A stretch of DNA of 64,000 nt from Symsagittifera roscoffensis (lineage: Eukaryota; Xenacoelomorpha; Acoela; Convolutidae): NCBI RefSeq assembly GCF_963678635.1, contig NC_087064.1:17847802-17911801 (forward strand). Direction: 5' to 3'. The notes below the pieces were generated by a model. It saw only the letters and a list, made by a program, of their open reading frames with translations. It ran no database searches and was not told the origin of the DNA. Positions 24,086 to 35,615 of this stretch are shown here, one piece after another (the first letter of the stretch is position 1; every line of letters begins with the position of its first letter). The position numbers and the translations under genes were made by a program.

Positions 24086-24640
24086 GCATGGCCGTTGATT
24101 TGCCTTCCCTGGACTGCCTCAAGAACTCGTGTAAAATACTCTCCTTCCCCAAATTCTCATCAAAGTTTGTCTGAATTCCACTAAAATGTCTTGTTTTCCC
24201 TCAATCAACTGTAAATGAAAAATCAAATTGGGTTTTACACCAGATTGTGGTTGAAAATGTGCCAGTTTTTATTTTAAAAACTCTCAGTAAAAACTGAAAT
24301 TTGTTAGAAAATCTCCAAAAATAAATATACAAATTCTATGATTCAAAATTGACGAAGCTGACTTTCCAAAGAAAATTATCTGGTACCTGATTGTCACGCG
24401 TTGTGCCCCCCTCCCCTCAACGTTGTTATGGGGTGTTTACTTTTCAGGTTTCCGAAAAAAATTCGATTTTCAATCCCCCCACCCGATGCAGTCAGGTTAC
24501 CTAGCTTATCATGAGTTTGCTATCGTGCACCTTTGCGTTCCAACTCTTGTTTTGACTCTTTATACGGATTAATCAAGAGTGCAGTTAATCTATTGTAACC
24601 AAATCGACGATATCGATTGTATGGTTACGGTAAAGAAACC
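24086..24640. other. Non-coding stretch in the deleted element
   Basis: No open frame, tandem repeat or motif that I can support. It separates the minisatellite from the leader-ORF remnant. Confidence 0.5.
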
Positions 24641-24689
24641 CTTTTTTACATTTTCCAATCACCAACCTATATCTTAACCAACCCCCTAT

Positions 24690-25140
24690 TTAACCTCCCC
24701 CTATCTAGACTCAACTTAAGCCAAAAATCATCATAAGCGCAATGGGTGCTAATACACTCAAGAGAAAGCCCTTAGAACCTGTTTCCAAGCTCTGCTCAAG
24801 TAAAATTGTTTCCTCAATACTGTGCGGTAGCCGCTTGTTCTCTTCTTTACTCATCTCCTCTAGTATTAAATGGATTTTAACGACATCCATTTGACCCAAC
24901 AACACATCCCGTTGATCCCCTCCAGGTGCCCTACTGCTCTGGTCACACTACTAGTAGTCTCTTCCCGGTAGTTTCCTCTCTTGATTCCCAGATCTCAGTC
25001 CAGCAAACCACTCTGCTATCCGTCTCGTCACCTCTTCCAGTGAAGTCTCCCAGTGGTTAGCCAAGGTCGCAAGGCTATCTGAAAACCCTTTCAACGCCGC
25101 CTATTTGTGCACCTGCTGAGTACTTGCTGTTTTGATCGAG
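24690..25140 (-). pseudogene. Leader ORF remnant, possibly gag start of the giant-element family
   Basis: The minus strand is GC-richer than its surroundings and coding-like, with stops. The open piece 24905-24711 contains VVKIHLILEEMSKEENKRL and ends in a hydrophobic stretch (LLSVLAPIALMMIFGLS). Further upstream, phrases such as ATLANHWETSLEEVTRRIAE occur with two stops between. Its place, between the outer repeat and the deleted pol/ORF3 fusion, is where gag would begin. The corresponding part of the intact element lies outside the window, so I cannot compare them. Confidence 0.35.
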
Positions 25141-25397
25141 ACGATCGGTCTTATTGTAACACAGTGTGAGTATACTATTAATCATTTTGGATGTCTGATC
25201 CACCTAGTCTGGAAATCAAAGTCACTGTTTTTTTTTACTTTAGTTTATTATGGTTTTTTCTTCTTATTTCTAATATTTTTCGTTTTTTTTTCGCTATTTG
25301 TCTTTTAACCGTTTTTTCTGTTCGACTAGTGGCCCCACCATACTCGGTTAGCTAAGCATCGTATCCGAGAGCATACCGAGAGTGTTTACTTAAAAAG

Positions 25398-26041
25398 CTA
25401 TCACGGTACGACCAGCAGGTGGACACGTTCCAGTTGAACCGTACGACCGGTACTCCAAAATGGACATGTAGCCCGGAGCTGTGTCAAGTGCGTTCGATCC
25501 CGTAGTCTTGATGTAGTTAAACATCCAGGAGCGCCATAAAAATACTATGTAACAGTCGTCTGCTTAAGTCACATTTGAGTGTAAGAAAAAGAGGCCCTGA
25601 AACCATTGGCTCAAGGTATTGGCTCAACGAAACTATCTCTTGTGCTTTCGTACTCATTCAGTCGGAGCCAATTCGGTTCCCGCAAAACATGAGACTGCAA
25701 AATCGTTTTAGAGCTTAAAAGCCACTACCAAAATATACTACCACTCTAGAAACTAACAAAAACGCCTTTAAAAACAGGGTTGGAACTCTAGTATACCATT
25801 AGTTTTTGTTAAACAGTAGAAGTTTGATCCATTTCAGATGGATCAACCTAAGACTCTATTTATCTCAACATAATCATTCAAAATGCACTCGAGAAATTAA
25901 ATTAAATACTCACAAAGGAACGCGACACTAGAGTTAGGTGAATAATATAAGTATTAACATTTCTTTATCTAGAAGATTTTGAGGATTTTGACTGGATAAT
26001 GTGATGAAAAAACTGCTGATTCTAACCCCGGTTATTATGAT
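25398..26041. repeat. Dispersed repeat, copy A
   Basis: About 640 bases similar to 45087-45720 (copy B) and in part to 45983-46400 (copy C). Shared phrases include GGTACGACCAGCAGGTGG, TAGCCCGGAG, CAGGAGCGCCATAAAAA and a hairpin, GATCCAT and ATGGATC around five bases, at 25833. It flanks the deleted giant-element relative on its 5' side, and copies B and C flank the intact element on its 3' side, so it may be part of that element's LTR. This is unproven. The inserted Ty3-type element begins at its right end. Confidence 0.7.
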
Positions 26042-26565
26042 TGTCGTATCTCAATTTATTTATGTGAGATCTCTGAAGGTTTCTCTGAGTATTACTGAGT
26101 TTGTTATTTGATCGCTTTCCAAATTACGAGGAAAATTCTATGCCCGAGAGATATATTGGATGTCGTTCAGTTTGCAGGGCGGTATTCCTCTTGAAAGCTC
26201 AAGGGAAAGTTTGGGCAGAGCTATAATTTTCGAGTCAAGCTGGTCATTTTCGCGGATATCTCTCGAGTGATTTTGCAAAGTTAATAAACCAAGAGGATAT
26301 GTTATTATTTACATTCATCAAAATTTTTAAACAAATTTATCAGCAAAGGTTGGCCACTCTGTTTGTCATCGCCAAGCTTTTTTCGGAGATTATTATTTGA
26401 GTTCAAATGTTTACTTCCTGTTTCTTCGTAAGGATGTTTGCTTGTCCTCTCGTTCACACCTTCTTGTTGTCTCACGGAAAATATAGTTCGTGGTTCTAAA
26501 TACCAAATAGGGCAATGAAGTAATTTGGTTGGGTCAAATAATAAATGGAATTTAGGGATGTGACA
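26042..26565 (-). repeat. 3' LTR of the Ty3-type element
   Basis: 524 bases, TGTCGTATCTC to GGGATGTGACA. It is the 3' LTR because the coding strand is minus. It lacks a short stretch near the right end that the other LTR has (AATCAAATCCAT). Confidence 0.9.
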
Positions 26566-28140
26566 CTACCATCCTTGAAAAAAATGCTATGGGTTCGGAA
26601 ATTTTCTGCTCTCTGCTTTTTGTAGAAAATACATGCGACAGTTTTGATGTCTTCTTGTTCCACACACAGTCCGTTGGTCAGATTATATATGTTTACAAAT
26701 ATACGGCACATGGATAAATACATTTTATCAAGAATGTGTTAAAAGTTGTGGTAATTATTTTCTTTAAAGTGATGCAAGGTGTTTTACTTAAGGTGTAATA
26801 TACGTCCTAGAGTTCTTTCAGTGGTACTATGTTTTGATTCATTGAATGAAGTCCTGGTTATGACATAGAAATCTCGGTTGATGTATGATGATTGCGAGGT
26901 GAAAACGTGAGCTCTCACGTTATTGAGTTCCATTGTCATCTCCAACTTTATTCTGTTCGTATGATCTTTCATGTCATTCAGTGCTTCTTGAAATGGAGCT
27001 GTTGGTTCACTGGAGTCAGCATTTGATACTTGTGTTAGTGGAGGTGTCAGCAGTAGCGTGAGGTCACTTCTCTCCTCTTTACAATTGTGGTAGAACCATC
27101 GGGCCTATGAAGGAAGTTATACTCTTTATCAATTAATTTTTCAATTTCAGTCGATCATCAATTTCTTTTGCTAACAGAGGTCAAAATTTTCTCATGTTCA
27201 GCGCTAGCGGTTTTGCTAATTTATCCATCGGTTCTTGATTTTGAACATTTGGGATTTCGAGTAGCTTCTTCTTTACTTCCTTGAATAAATCGATTTCCGC
27301 TTCCGTTTTTGAGTCGTAATATGGTATATCCTCCAGTTCTGGCAGTTCGCTTAGCAAGTTTGAGATCGGGTCCGGAAATTGGACGTTGATCTTGATTGCT
27401 GTGAGCTGTTCGCATGTTGCTAAATCAGATCGATTTTTATATTGGGCCCTACTAACTGTTTTCCACATTCCAGTGTTACAATGCAAATATGGCATCCCGG
27501 GAACTTCTATTTTCCGCTGGCGGTTGTTGATTCTACATCAGACTCGATCAGGGTGTATGCAGATGTTGCTGATGTGATCAACCATAACCCAAATCCTAGA
27601 TTTTCAGCCTTTTCAGTGGATGGTAACTGGATCTGTTTGGTGTCGCATACTTTCAGTGTGTCCAGATTCACTTTGAAGAAAAGAGTTACCAGGTATGATC
27701 CGTGTCCTGTCTCATTAGGGATCATTTCGTGTCAAGTCTGATATCTTGAAGGTCCAAGGCAGTGTTTCAGGTTGTACTCTGTTAACACTGCAGTTTACAT
27801 ATTGTCCTCCTATATTGCCAAGTAGGGAGCTTCCGTTTATTACATAATGGCTTTATCCTTCTCATACTGTGGCATTGAGACTGGAATTGCGTGGAAGACC
27901 GTAAATGAAGTTTGCCGTGACGCTAGTGGAATGGCAATCTTCATTAGCAAGCCTTCGTTGATAGTGACCACGTCGGTAAGAAGCTGGGCTTCATAGTAGG
28001 ATAAAATTTCGTCCATCGGAATGGCTTGTGAAAGTTGATCACGGCATGGCTTTGCATTTTAATCAATGAGTCTCGTGAGACTAGCGACATTGGCAGAAAT
28101 TTATTCAGCAAAGACGGTATCGAGTTAACCATGTTAATAA
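26566..28140 (-). pseudogene. Unassigned 3' ORF remnants in the env position of the Ty3-type element
   Basis: Open pieces at 28132-27944, 27725-27507, 27495-27181 and 26972-26784 in different frames, separated by stops and frameshifts, lie between the protease and the 3' LTR. An extra ORF in this place is often an envelope-like gene in Ty3/gypsy elements (insect errantiviruses, appendicularian Tor elements). The general look, a long ORF downstream of pol, fits, but I see no clear signal peptide, furin site or membrane anchor. I therefore leave the function open. It directly abuts the protease piece, so the whole RT-RNase H-integrase part was lost between about 28146 and 28132. Confidence 0.45.
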
Positions 28141-28145
28141 TCGAG

Positions 28146-28826
28146 TTAATATCGAGTTAATAATGTTAATATCAAGTTGTGAATGTTTCGGCTGTAGTAT
28201 TCTTTTTTGTCGATAAAAATGTCAATTTTTGGCGTCTGTAAAATTTTGCGTTTCTTTCCTACTTTAATTTCATTCTTACGGAATGTCATTTGTGGTAGAT
28301 TTAAAAGATTTCGGCTGGGACAAATGTCAATGTCGTGTTTTTTGAAAAAGGGATTTCCTAAACTCATACTGTTCATTGCTGGCAGAACTAAGAAATCGTC
28401 GTCAAATTCAAACTTATCAAGTTGAAACTTAGTTCTGCATTTGCCTATAATTTTAAGAAGTCGACCTGATGCCATTTTAACAAATGAAGATGGCATTGGT
28501 TCTAGTGTGGATACCTTATCTGGGTTATCGCTAAGAATTGAGCGGTATACTCTTTCTGTGAAGGCACTTGAGCATGCACCAGTGTCTATTAGAGCTTTAC
28601 GGCTGAGATTGTTAGAAAAGGTTAGAACAATATAGTTTAGACTTTTATTGTCTTCTAAGGTTAAGATTACATTGATTTCTTTGTCATTTTGTGTATTTTT
28701 TGTTTTATTGTTTGAATAAAATTGGTTATATATGGACTCTGGATCTGTGCGTGGAGTTAAGAGTTTTTTTATTGGCTGGGGAAAGGAAACTGGGCTCCTC
28801 TCTGTTGCTTTGGCTTTTGTAAGCAA
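28146..28826 (-). pseudogene. Ty3-type aspartic protease domain
   Basis: An open stretch of about 226 codons with the retropepsin active site ALIDTGACSSAF, flanked by the expected strands, then FLVLPAMNSMSLGNPFFKKH, the second half of the fold (an IIG/ILG-like position followed by the conserved N/D-F-K pattern). It would cleave the gag-pol polyprotein. It follows the gag zinc knuckle in a shifted frame, overlapping it, and is followed by a deletion where RT should be. The initial ATG is internal; the real product would come from gag read-through. Confidence 0.75.
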
Positions 28827-30110
28827 AACTTAGCAGCGTGATTTGGGTAACCACATATTTTGCATTGATTTTTTGCACGTTGTGTCATCTCGATATGACC
28901 ATTTTGCTTTGTTTCCACAGTTTGAGCGTTTTGCTGGTTTTGTTGACCATTCTGCTGATGCTGATTCGGTGGCCAGGTATATTGGTTCTGATTATATCCG
29001 TGGTTATTCCAGTTCCCGGCGTACTGAGATTGACTATTCCCCAATTTGGATTGAAGCCAGATTTTTTGTTGTAGTAACCTCTGTTTCTTCCTCTATATCC
29101 TCCTTTGTTGTTTCCACGTCTATTGTTTCTTCTATTGTTCTGATTTGAATCTTGTTGGCTATTTTTAGAGGTATCCCTTTGGTTTTTGAAAGTCTCGTTC
29201 TGTTCTTTTTTTTGTTTAGTTAATTCGTCCACTTTTGAATCTAGCTCAGATTTTTGCTTACTCCATTCCGCCATTACTGCTATAAGCCTATCTAATTGCG
29301 GAATTGATTCTGATTCAATAGCGTTTATTCCACTAAATTCGTCTGCTGGATATAGTTCCCTCAGAATTAATGGTTGTCGTGCTATTGTGCAAAGGTCTTG
29401 AACAGATGTCTTGGAGTCTTCTTTTTCTAATAACTTAGCTCGTATGTATTTAGGCATACCTTTCTTAAAAAGTCTCATCACATACCCAGTTCTTTCTTGT
29501 TCATCAAATCTTTGTCTGTCTCTATTTGCTTGATTTTCTTCTGCTTCACGAGCATTTTCAGCAGCGTCGGTTTTTCCTACCGGTGTAACTGGTAGCGGTA
29601 TTGGGTCTGAAAATGCATGTAAGGCTAAGTTTTGAAATTTGACCATAAAATTTTTCTGGTTGTACCTCTTTATGATTAAAATTCGAATTTTTTTAACTTG
29701 AGTTGGGGTAGTTCTCTCATTTTAGGATTACAAAAATAGTTTTTAAGAGCCTGTTAAGTTAAATCTGCATCGGCTTTGGTTGTTGCATCAAGAGTGTGTG
29801 GAACAACTGTAGTGCTGAATCTTTTAAGTGCAACTTAAGATAACCTACTTGTTGTGGTCTACCTACTCCTGTGACTTCTATTACGCTTCTAAATAAAGAC
29901 TCAAAATTTACCTTATTTTCTAGTGATGAAGCTCTAAGTTTTGTTAGCGAGACTGTTGAATGTGGATTGGTACTGTGGGCAGAGCAGCGACAGGTGCTGT
30001 TGCTGTTAAGCTGGGTGCTGTCGATGTGCCTAATGATATTAACGAAGTTGCCGTAGTTGTTGTTTTTGTTGTTCCCGTTGTTGTTGTTTCTGTCGGCATT
30101 GTTAGCCTAT
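28769..30110 (-). pseudogene. Ty3-type gag
   Basis: The N-terminal part near 30110-29960 is threonine/alanine-rich. Capsid-like phrases follow (FESLFRSVIEVTGVG; KLHLKDSALQLFHTL), then the open piece 29646-28885 with NAREAEENQANRDRQRF, KGMPKYIRAKLL and a Q/N/R-rich tail. Near 29045 the true frame shifts into 29044-28769, which is rich in Gln and Asn and carries a perfect CX2CX4HX4C knuckle (CKICGYPNHAAKFC). Stops and at least two frameshifts make it inactive. Gag would package element RNA. Confidence 0.72.
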
Positions 30111-30450
30111 TTTATGCTCTCTTTATCTACCATTTTTTTCTTCTTGATTCTATCCATGATTTTATATGTGCTTTGTTTTTCGGGTGTTTTTTTATCTTTA
30201 TCACTTTGCTGCACAGTATGGATTTGTTAAAGCAACTTAACTAACCTAGACCAATTGTTGTGAGCATGAAGAGAGTATATTGGTGATGCACATCTTAAAT
30301 TGACTTCCTTCAAGTGTTTTGAGCTCGGGAGATTGAAGATTTCTTCAACTAGATCAGTCAGTCAGTTCGTAGTTTTGTCAGCTTTTCATCTCAATTTTGT
30401 GGCCTTCTGCTTCTTGATTTTTTTAAACTGTCTTCTGGTTTCTTAGTTGC

Positions 30451-30468
30451 CTGTCCTTTCTATCACCA
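30451..30468 (-). other. tRNA primer-binding site of the Ty3-type element
   Basis: The minus strand reads TGGTGATAGAAAGGACAG directly after the LTR end, with no spacer. TGG pairs with the tRNA CCA end. I cannot name the tRNA. Confidence 0.75.
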
Positions 30469-31013
30469 TGTCGTATCTCAATTTATTTATGTGAGGTATC
30501 TGATAGCTTTTCTGGGTGTTACTGAGTTTGTTGTTTAGTCACTTTCCAATTGACGAGGAAAGTTCTATGCCCGAGAGAAATATCGGATGTCGTTCAGTTC
30601 GCGGGGCGGCATTCCTCTTGAAACCTCAAAGGACAGAGAAATATTTTAAGCAAAGCTTTAAATTTTGAGTCAAGCTGTCCATTCTTGCGGATATCTCTCG
30701 AGTGATTTTACAAAGTTCTTAAACGGAGAGGATATGTTATTATTTACACTCATCAAAATTATTTAACAAAGTTATCAGCAAAGGTTGGCCAATCTGTTTT
30801 TTACCGCGCAGCCTTTTTTGGAGTTTAATAATAGAGCTCAAATGTTTACTTCCTGTTTCTTCATAATGATGTTTGCTTGTCCTCTTGTCCACATCTTCTT
30901 GTTGTCTCTTAGAAAATACAGTTCGTGGTCGTAAATACCAAATCGGGCCACGAAGTAATTTGGTTGGGTCAAATAATGAATCAAATCCATAAATGCAATT
31001 TAGGGATGTGACA
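30469..31013 (-). repeat. 5' LTR of the Ty3-type element
   Basis: 545 bases, TGTCGTATCTC to GGGATGTGACA, similar to 26042-26565 with many substitutions and small indels. Confidence 0.9.
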
Positions 31014-31018
31014 ATGAT

Positions 31019-31370
31019 ACTTTCGCCACTGATTATATATCAAAAAAAGTAATAGAAGAAAAAAAAATCCCAGGAGAGCTCAGCTTATGAGACTATTGTG
31101 ATAAACTTGACTGCCCTATTTCCTTAACAGAAGTCATAGAAGCGATATTTAAACAGGCCAACTACAAAGCGCAAGGACACGATATGATCACCTGTGATCC
31201 TGTATAAGAATGCATTGGCTTACTGTATATGCATGTTTTCACGCTGTTCCAAGTCTGTTTCGACCCAAAAACTATCCCTGATGTTGTTGTGAATTTAAAG
31301 AAAGATACTGATGGGATGATATCCCCAAAGTTCTCAAAATTTTGTCCAGTTATTTCGGCACATGTTGAGG
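31019..31370 (+). pseudogene. LINE reverse transcriptase N-terminal fragment
   Basis: Plus-strand phrases typical of the start of a non-LTR reverse transcriptase: EVIEAIFKQAN followed by GHDMIT, HVFTLFQVCFDPKTIPDVV, then KFSKFCPVIS, the place of the NYRPIS box. Interrupted by stops. The first 260 bases also occur at 45721-45982. It ends against the 3' end of an oppositely oriented LINE. Confidence 0.68.
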
Positions 31371-32978
31371 TCACAGAAGAAGACCAATGTGCACTTGTTC
31401 TGTTCTGAGAATTGATCGTCGAAAAACTTCCATAACATCTGTATCAGTCATCGCTGTAAGCCTCGCATTTTGTCGAAATTCGATTTTCTGATTCAGTCGG
31501 TTTATTAGACGGCACGTCCTGAATGTATATTCTTCTGTAGCTTTTTCAGTTCTGGTCTTGTTTAGGTTGAAAATTTCTTTCGTTTTTTCTGGATTTTCAA
31601 TTTTCGCCGGGAGCTTAATGTGATCGTTTTTTTTTTCATGCATGAATTTCGTCATCACCAATAAATTGTTCAGCTGGAGAAACAAGGCCAGAGGCAGGAT
31701 GTTTAACAACCTCAGCTCCTCTGTATAGTCAGAATCGTTTCCCGTGATCCATTTTAAGACTTTCTTGTGGAAACTTTCTTATCTCCTTAAGTCGTTTCTT
31801 GAGATATTGCAAATAATTAGACCATACCTTAGAACAGGAAGTATTAAGGATTTGTAGAGACTAAGTTTTACGCGCATTTTGACATTGAATTTTGAGTTTC
31901 TGCGGATGCAATAGAACATTTTATTCGCTTTCGACATTCTTGAGTCAATATGGGTTGTACATGTTAATAGTTTGGACACATGTATTCCTAGATCCTTTAT
32001 CCCATTCGGGCTTTCCACTGCTGTTTCACAAAGAATGAATTCGTGTTGATTTCCTCTAAATTCGATTTGTCCAGTCCCAGACTCATTTTGTTTTTGTCTA
32101 CCCATTTTTCAAAGCTTTTTAGGTCCTGATGGATGTCCTCTGTGTCTACATTCACTGCTAGTAGTTTTAGGTCGTCTGCAAAGATATATGGGCCAATAAA
32201 TTTCAATACTTCAGGAAGATCAGTTATGAAGATGCAGAAGAAAAATGGACCAATCAACGATCCTTGTGGTACGCCACTTGTACTTTCTAAAATTTATGAT
32301 GAGAAATTGTCAGCACGAACAAATTTTTACCTGTTGCTGAGATAGTCTGAGATGTTTTCTAGGAAACAGCCTCCAACTCCAATGTTGCTCGTTTTCTAGA
32401 GTAGTTTGTAATGCGGGACTTTGTCTTCTGCCTTTGAGAAGTCATTATAGAATGTGATCAGTTGGTTTTCAGCGTTCTCGTCAATTGCTTTGGGGTTTTT
32501 TGTCAAGAAAGATAATATGTTCGTAATAACAGAACGGTTTTTAACAGAACCGTGCTGACTTCTTGTGAGAAATTTGATGTCGTACAGCGCTGGAGACATG
32601 CATTTTTCCAGGAGTTTACTCATGATAATTAGGAGTGGCACCGATATTTGCCGCTCGAAAGTGGATTGTAAAAACAGCAGACAACAATTCGCTTATCGTT
32701 TGTTTGGATGCTGCAAGTTAAACAACTTTCAGGTTGCTTATTTGGCAATAATTCAGATGAAAATGTTTGTTTCACTGCCATTAGTACTCCACCGTGCAAA
32801 TTTTGATCTTTGCCTGTTTGTCGTTCTGATCTATATGTACTGTACTCTTTCAGCATTAATTCAGATGATGCAATAATTTCTTTAAACCCAATCTCGGAGA
32901 GACATATTACGTCATAGTTTGATGATGCTATAGCATTTGCAAACTTCATTCGTCGTTCGTGATTTATAAGACTTATTA

Positions 32979-32982
<4 letters not shown>
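31371..32982 (-). pseudogene. CR1/jockey-like LINE: endonuclease and RT remnants
   Basis: Read on the minus strand. 32985-32629 holds an apurinic-endonuclease-type piece (SNYDVICLSEIGFKE; later VVCCFYNPL). After a deletion the RT starts at 32641 (LEKCMSP, SQHGSVKNRSVITNI, FYNDFSKAEDKVPH), then 32257 (GPFFFCIFITDLP, YIFADDLKLL, the catalytic box) and 32105-31779 (the thumb, KSLILPVLRYG). The C-terminal tail is 31709-31371 (NILPLALFLQLNNLL; CRLINRLNQKIEF). Frames change between pieces. Endonuclease plus RT order is that of CR1/jockey-group LINEs. It is dead and has lost the region joining endonuclease and RT. Confidence 0.8.

Positions 32983-33035
<53 letters not shown>
32983..33035. repeat. 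(ACT)n microsatellite
   Basis: About 17 uninterrupted ACT triplets. It lies at the 3' end of the minus-strand LINE at 33036-34400 and at the 5' boundary of the other LINE, so it probably is the 3' tail of the former. Confidence 0.95.
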
Positions 33036-34400
33036 AAACACTTTATTCCGTAATAATGGGCAATGACAAAACAAAACAAAACAGCGCTAAGAGTTCACAA
33101 AACAGCGCTAAGGTTTGTTGAATACCAGTGTTTCTAGATGTTGTTTCACAGATGTTGAAATTTTTTGCAACAGGTTGATCCCTTTCCTGAAACATAGTTT
33201 GCGTTCTCCACAGTCCCATAAAAATAGCTTCCCCATGTGGTGATTTTGCGGATTTTCGGTAGCGCGAACACAGTTGTATCGCTAGACCGATTACCTGCTC
33301 GTGAGTAATAAAAAGAAACATGATTAGAAATATTCAAATCATAACGGTTTTGCAGAAGTTTACTGAAAAGAACAAGGTCGTTCAGGTTAATTTGATACCA
33401 AATGGGTAAAATAAATTATGTCAAAAGAGCAGCAACATAATTATCTCTCCCAGAAACCCATTTTAGAGCTCTTGTGAAGTTTTCCTTTTTTTTTGAGCAA
33501 AGTCATATTTGGGTTCCAGACTCATGATTTTTACAAAAGATTTTCATATAATAAAAGCTCCACATTTTTTTGCCCAATTTAATTTTGATATGGTCGTTTC
33601 AATTAAGGTATGGACATAAATTGACACCCAAATCTTCAACCGATTTAGATATAGTTATGGCAGTATCATTAAGAAAAAACTGACTGTTTTTGACATTTGT
33701 GAGTAACACAGTTTTGCTGGGGCGAAAAGTTAAACCATTATCCTTGACCCAATTTGCAACTAAGTTATTATCATTTTGGAATAACTCGGGTCTAGTTATT
33801 GAGAATAGCTTTAAATCCTCTGCAAAAAGTAACAACTGGACGACTTCACCCAATCAGGTAAATCATTAATAAAAATTAAAAATAACAAAGGACCCAAAAA
33901 ACTGGCCTGTGGTACACCACTGGGTACAGCAGTACAGGACGAAAGAGAAGTACCTATGCGGACTCTCTGAGTGCGATCTGAAAGATACGAAGAGAAAAAC
34001 TCAATAAACACATCATCAAAACCAAAAGCGCGTAGTTTGAATAATAACTTATTGTGTGACACAGTGTCAAATGCTCTTTGAACATCAAAATAAACAGAAT
34101 AATAATCAATATTACCATCACAAGAGTGGTACACTTTATCAATCAAATCTAATAGCTCAGTAAACGTACTGCGCCGGCATCTAAAACCATGGTGTGCATT
34201 TGAGAGCTCGTCATGATCACGGTTGTAAATAAAACTAAAGAAGATCTTCTCTAGAACGAGAGACAATCGGGGTAAAATACTAATGCCTCTGTAGTTACAC
34301 ATATCAATTTTACTGCCAGATAACATACGCTTGTTTCCAAATATTTGACCAGAGACGCGTAGAAATAATGCAAGTAAAAAGAACGTAAACAAACGGCGCT
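33036..34400 (-). pseudogene. CR1/jockey-like LINE reverse transcriptase, 5'-truncated
   Basis: Minus-strand RT with NYRGISILPRLSLVLEKIF, HHGFRCRRSTFTELL, VYFDVQRAFDTVSHNKLL and GVPQASFLGPLLFLIFINDLP in 34392-33811. After a frameshift, 33853-33599 carries LLFAEDLKLFS, where the catalytic FADD box is FAED, followed by the thumb region. The C-terminal tail lies around 33320-33043. It is cut at its 5' side exactly where the duplicated BEL block begins, and ends in the (ACT)n tract. This is a different family from the neighbouring LINE. Inactive: 5'-truncated, frameshifted and with an altered catalytic aspartate. Confidence 0.8.
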
Positions 34401-35354
34401 AATCATGCCAATTAAGTGGGTTGCCATCGAACTGTGTCGGCTTCCACTCAGGAGGATGATCTTCTCGGCTGTGCATGCGTATATCGACCTACTCTCGTGC
34501 CAAAAGTGGACATTCGACGTCTGCTGCACCGTGTGAGTTATCGGGAGTTGGCGCTTGGTAACTCGAAGAACTATTTTGATAATCAGGAATGAACAGATGA
34601 TTAGCCAGCGAAAAATTTTCAGGCTGCGCAAAGAACACAGTCTCTCCACTTGTATAAGAAGAAATTTATTCGGAGGACTAATTGGAGTTACTGCTGTAGA
34701 ACTGCTGTAAAAACAGTTGTAGAAGGAACGTAGTGTTATTGAGCTGACATTAAGGGGGTAATGAAAGCTGATCTCCACAAATTACTATAAAGATTATAGT
34801 GCTCACTTGAAAAGTTATAGCTAATAACGGAACACTTATATTTTGTTGGGAGGTAATTACAGGTGCCTGGTAACCAGCTACTACTGATCATGTAGTTTGT
34901 TGATTTGAAGAAACCTAGTTAACTGCTGTTGATGCAGGAGCGAACGGTGCAAAACCAGAGAGAAATTTTGCAGATATTGTTGGAGCAGCAAAATAGTTTT
35001 CAGAAATTACCGGGACTACTGAGCCTGGGTTTGGATTACCTAGAACTGGATGAGTAGACAAAAAAGTTTGCTGAGGCAAATTATTAGAAACTGGTTCAAT
35101 GATCTCTTGTAAGCTTACTGGATTGTTAACGGAACCAGCGAACGCTGCGATTAAACAGCGAAAGCTGCAATTAGATTCGACAAATTATGTCGCTGTCCTT
35201 GAATGTGGTTGCTGAAATACAACCCCGGATCAGTAGAAGCTGCGTGGCCATTATTCACTCCTGCAAAACTTGATGAGACCATGGAACTTGCTAATACAGG
35301 ATAAGTTTGTTCAGGGGCTGTCGAATCTTCCAACTCGAGCCCTTTCAACTCAAT

Positions 35355-35615
35355 TTATGCCAGTTCTTTCCGGTGTTTTTCGGCCAATTTTTCCAACTCT
35401 AAACTACTTTGTTGTTCTAAAAAGTATTGTTTTATCTTGTTTTGCTGCTCTTTCAGTCTTAATGACACTTTTGCCTGCCTCTCAAGATCCTCTTGTTGTT
35501 TCTTTAAAAGCATTAAATCGCGTGTTTCCTCAGTAGGAGTTTTCGACGGAGCGGCGGTATAATGACTTGATTTCTGAGAAACCGATTGTTGATGTCGGCT
35601 GCTTCGATATGACAT
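35355..35615 (-). pseudogene. BEL gag coiled-coil start (copy 2)
   Basis: 86 codons beginning MSYRSSRHQQS, with the charged coiled coil LKKQQEDLERQAK, ending at the same stop as copy 1. One residue differs (QQSSLELEK here, QKSSLELEK in copy 1). Downstream gag is decayed and then cut at 34401. Confidence 0.75.

Larger units (their letters stand above)
26042..31013 (-). mobile_element. Ty3/gypsy-type LTR element with 5-bp target duplication, RT-IN deleted
   Basis: A complete insertion of 4972 bases. LTRs at 26042-26565 and 30469-31013 both begin TGTCGTATCTC and end in GTGACA. The target duplication ATGAT lies at 26037-26041 and 31014-31018. The empty site is preserved in a related repeat near 45720 (GGTTACTATGATACTTTCGCC). 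Coding runs on the minus strand: primer site, gag, zinc knuckle, protease, then unassigned 3' ORF pieces. Reverse transcriptase, RNase H and integrase are absent. The LTRs differ at many positions, so the insertion is old. Confidence 0.9.

Noticed and set aside
25320-25560. tRNA or other small RNA gene in the dispersed repeat
   Set aside because: Some inverted phrases around CGGTACGACC, but no cloverleaf, no A/B boxes in proper spacing and no CCA-adjacent arm.
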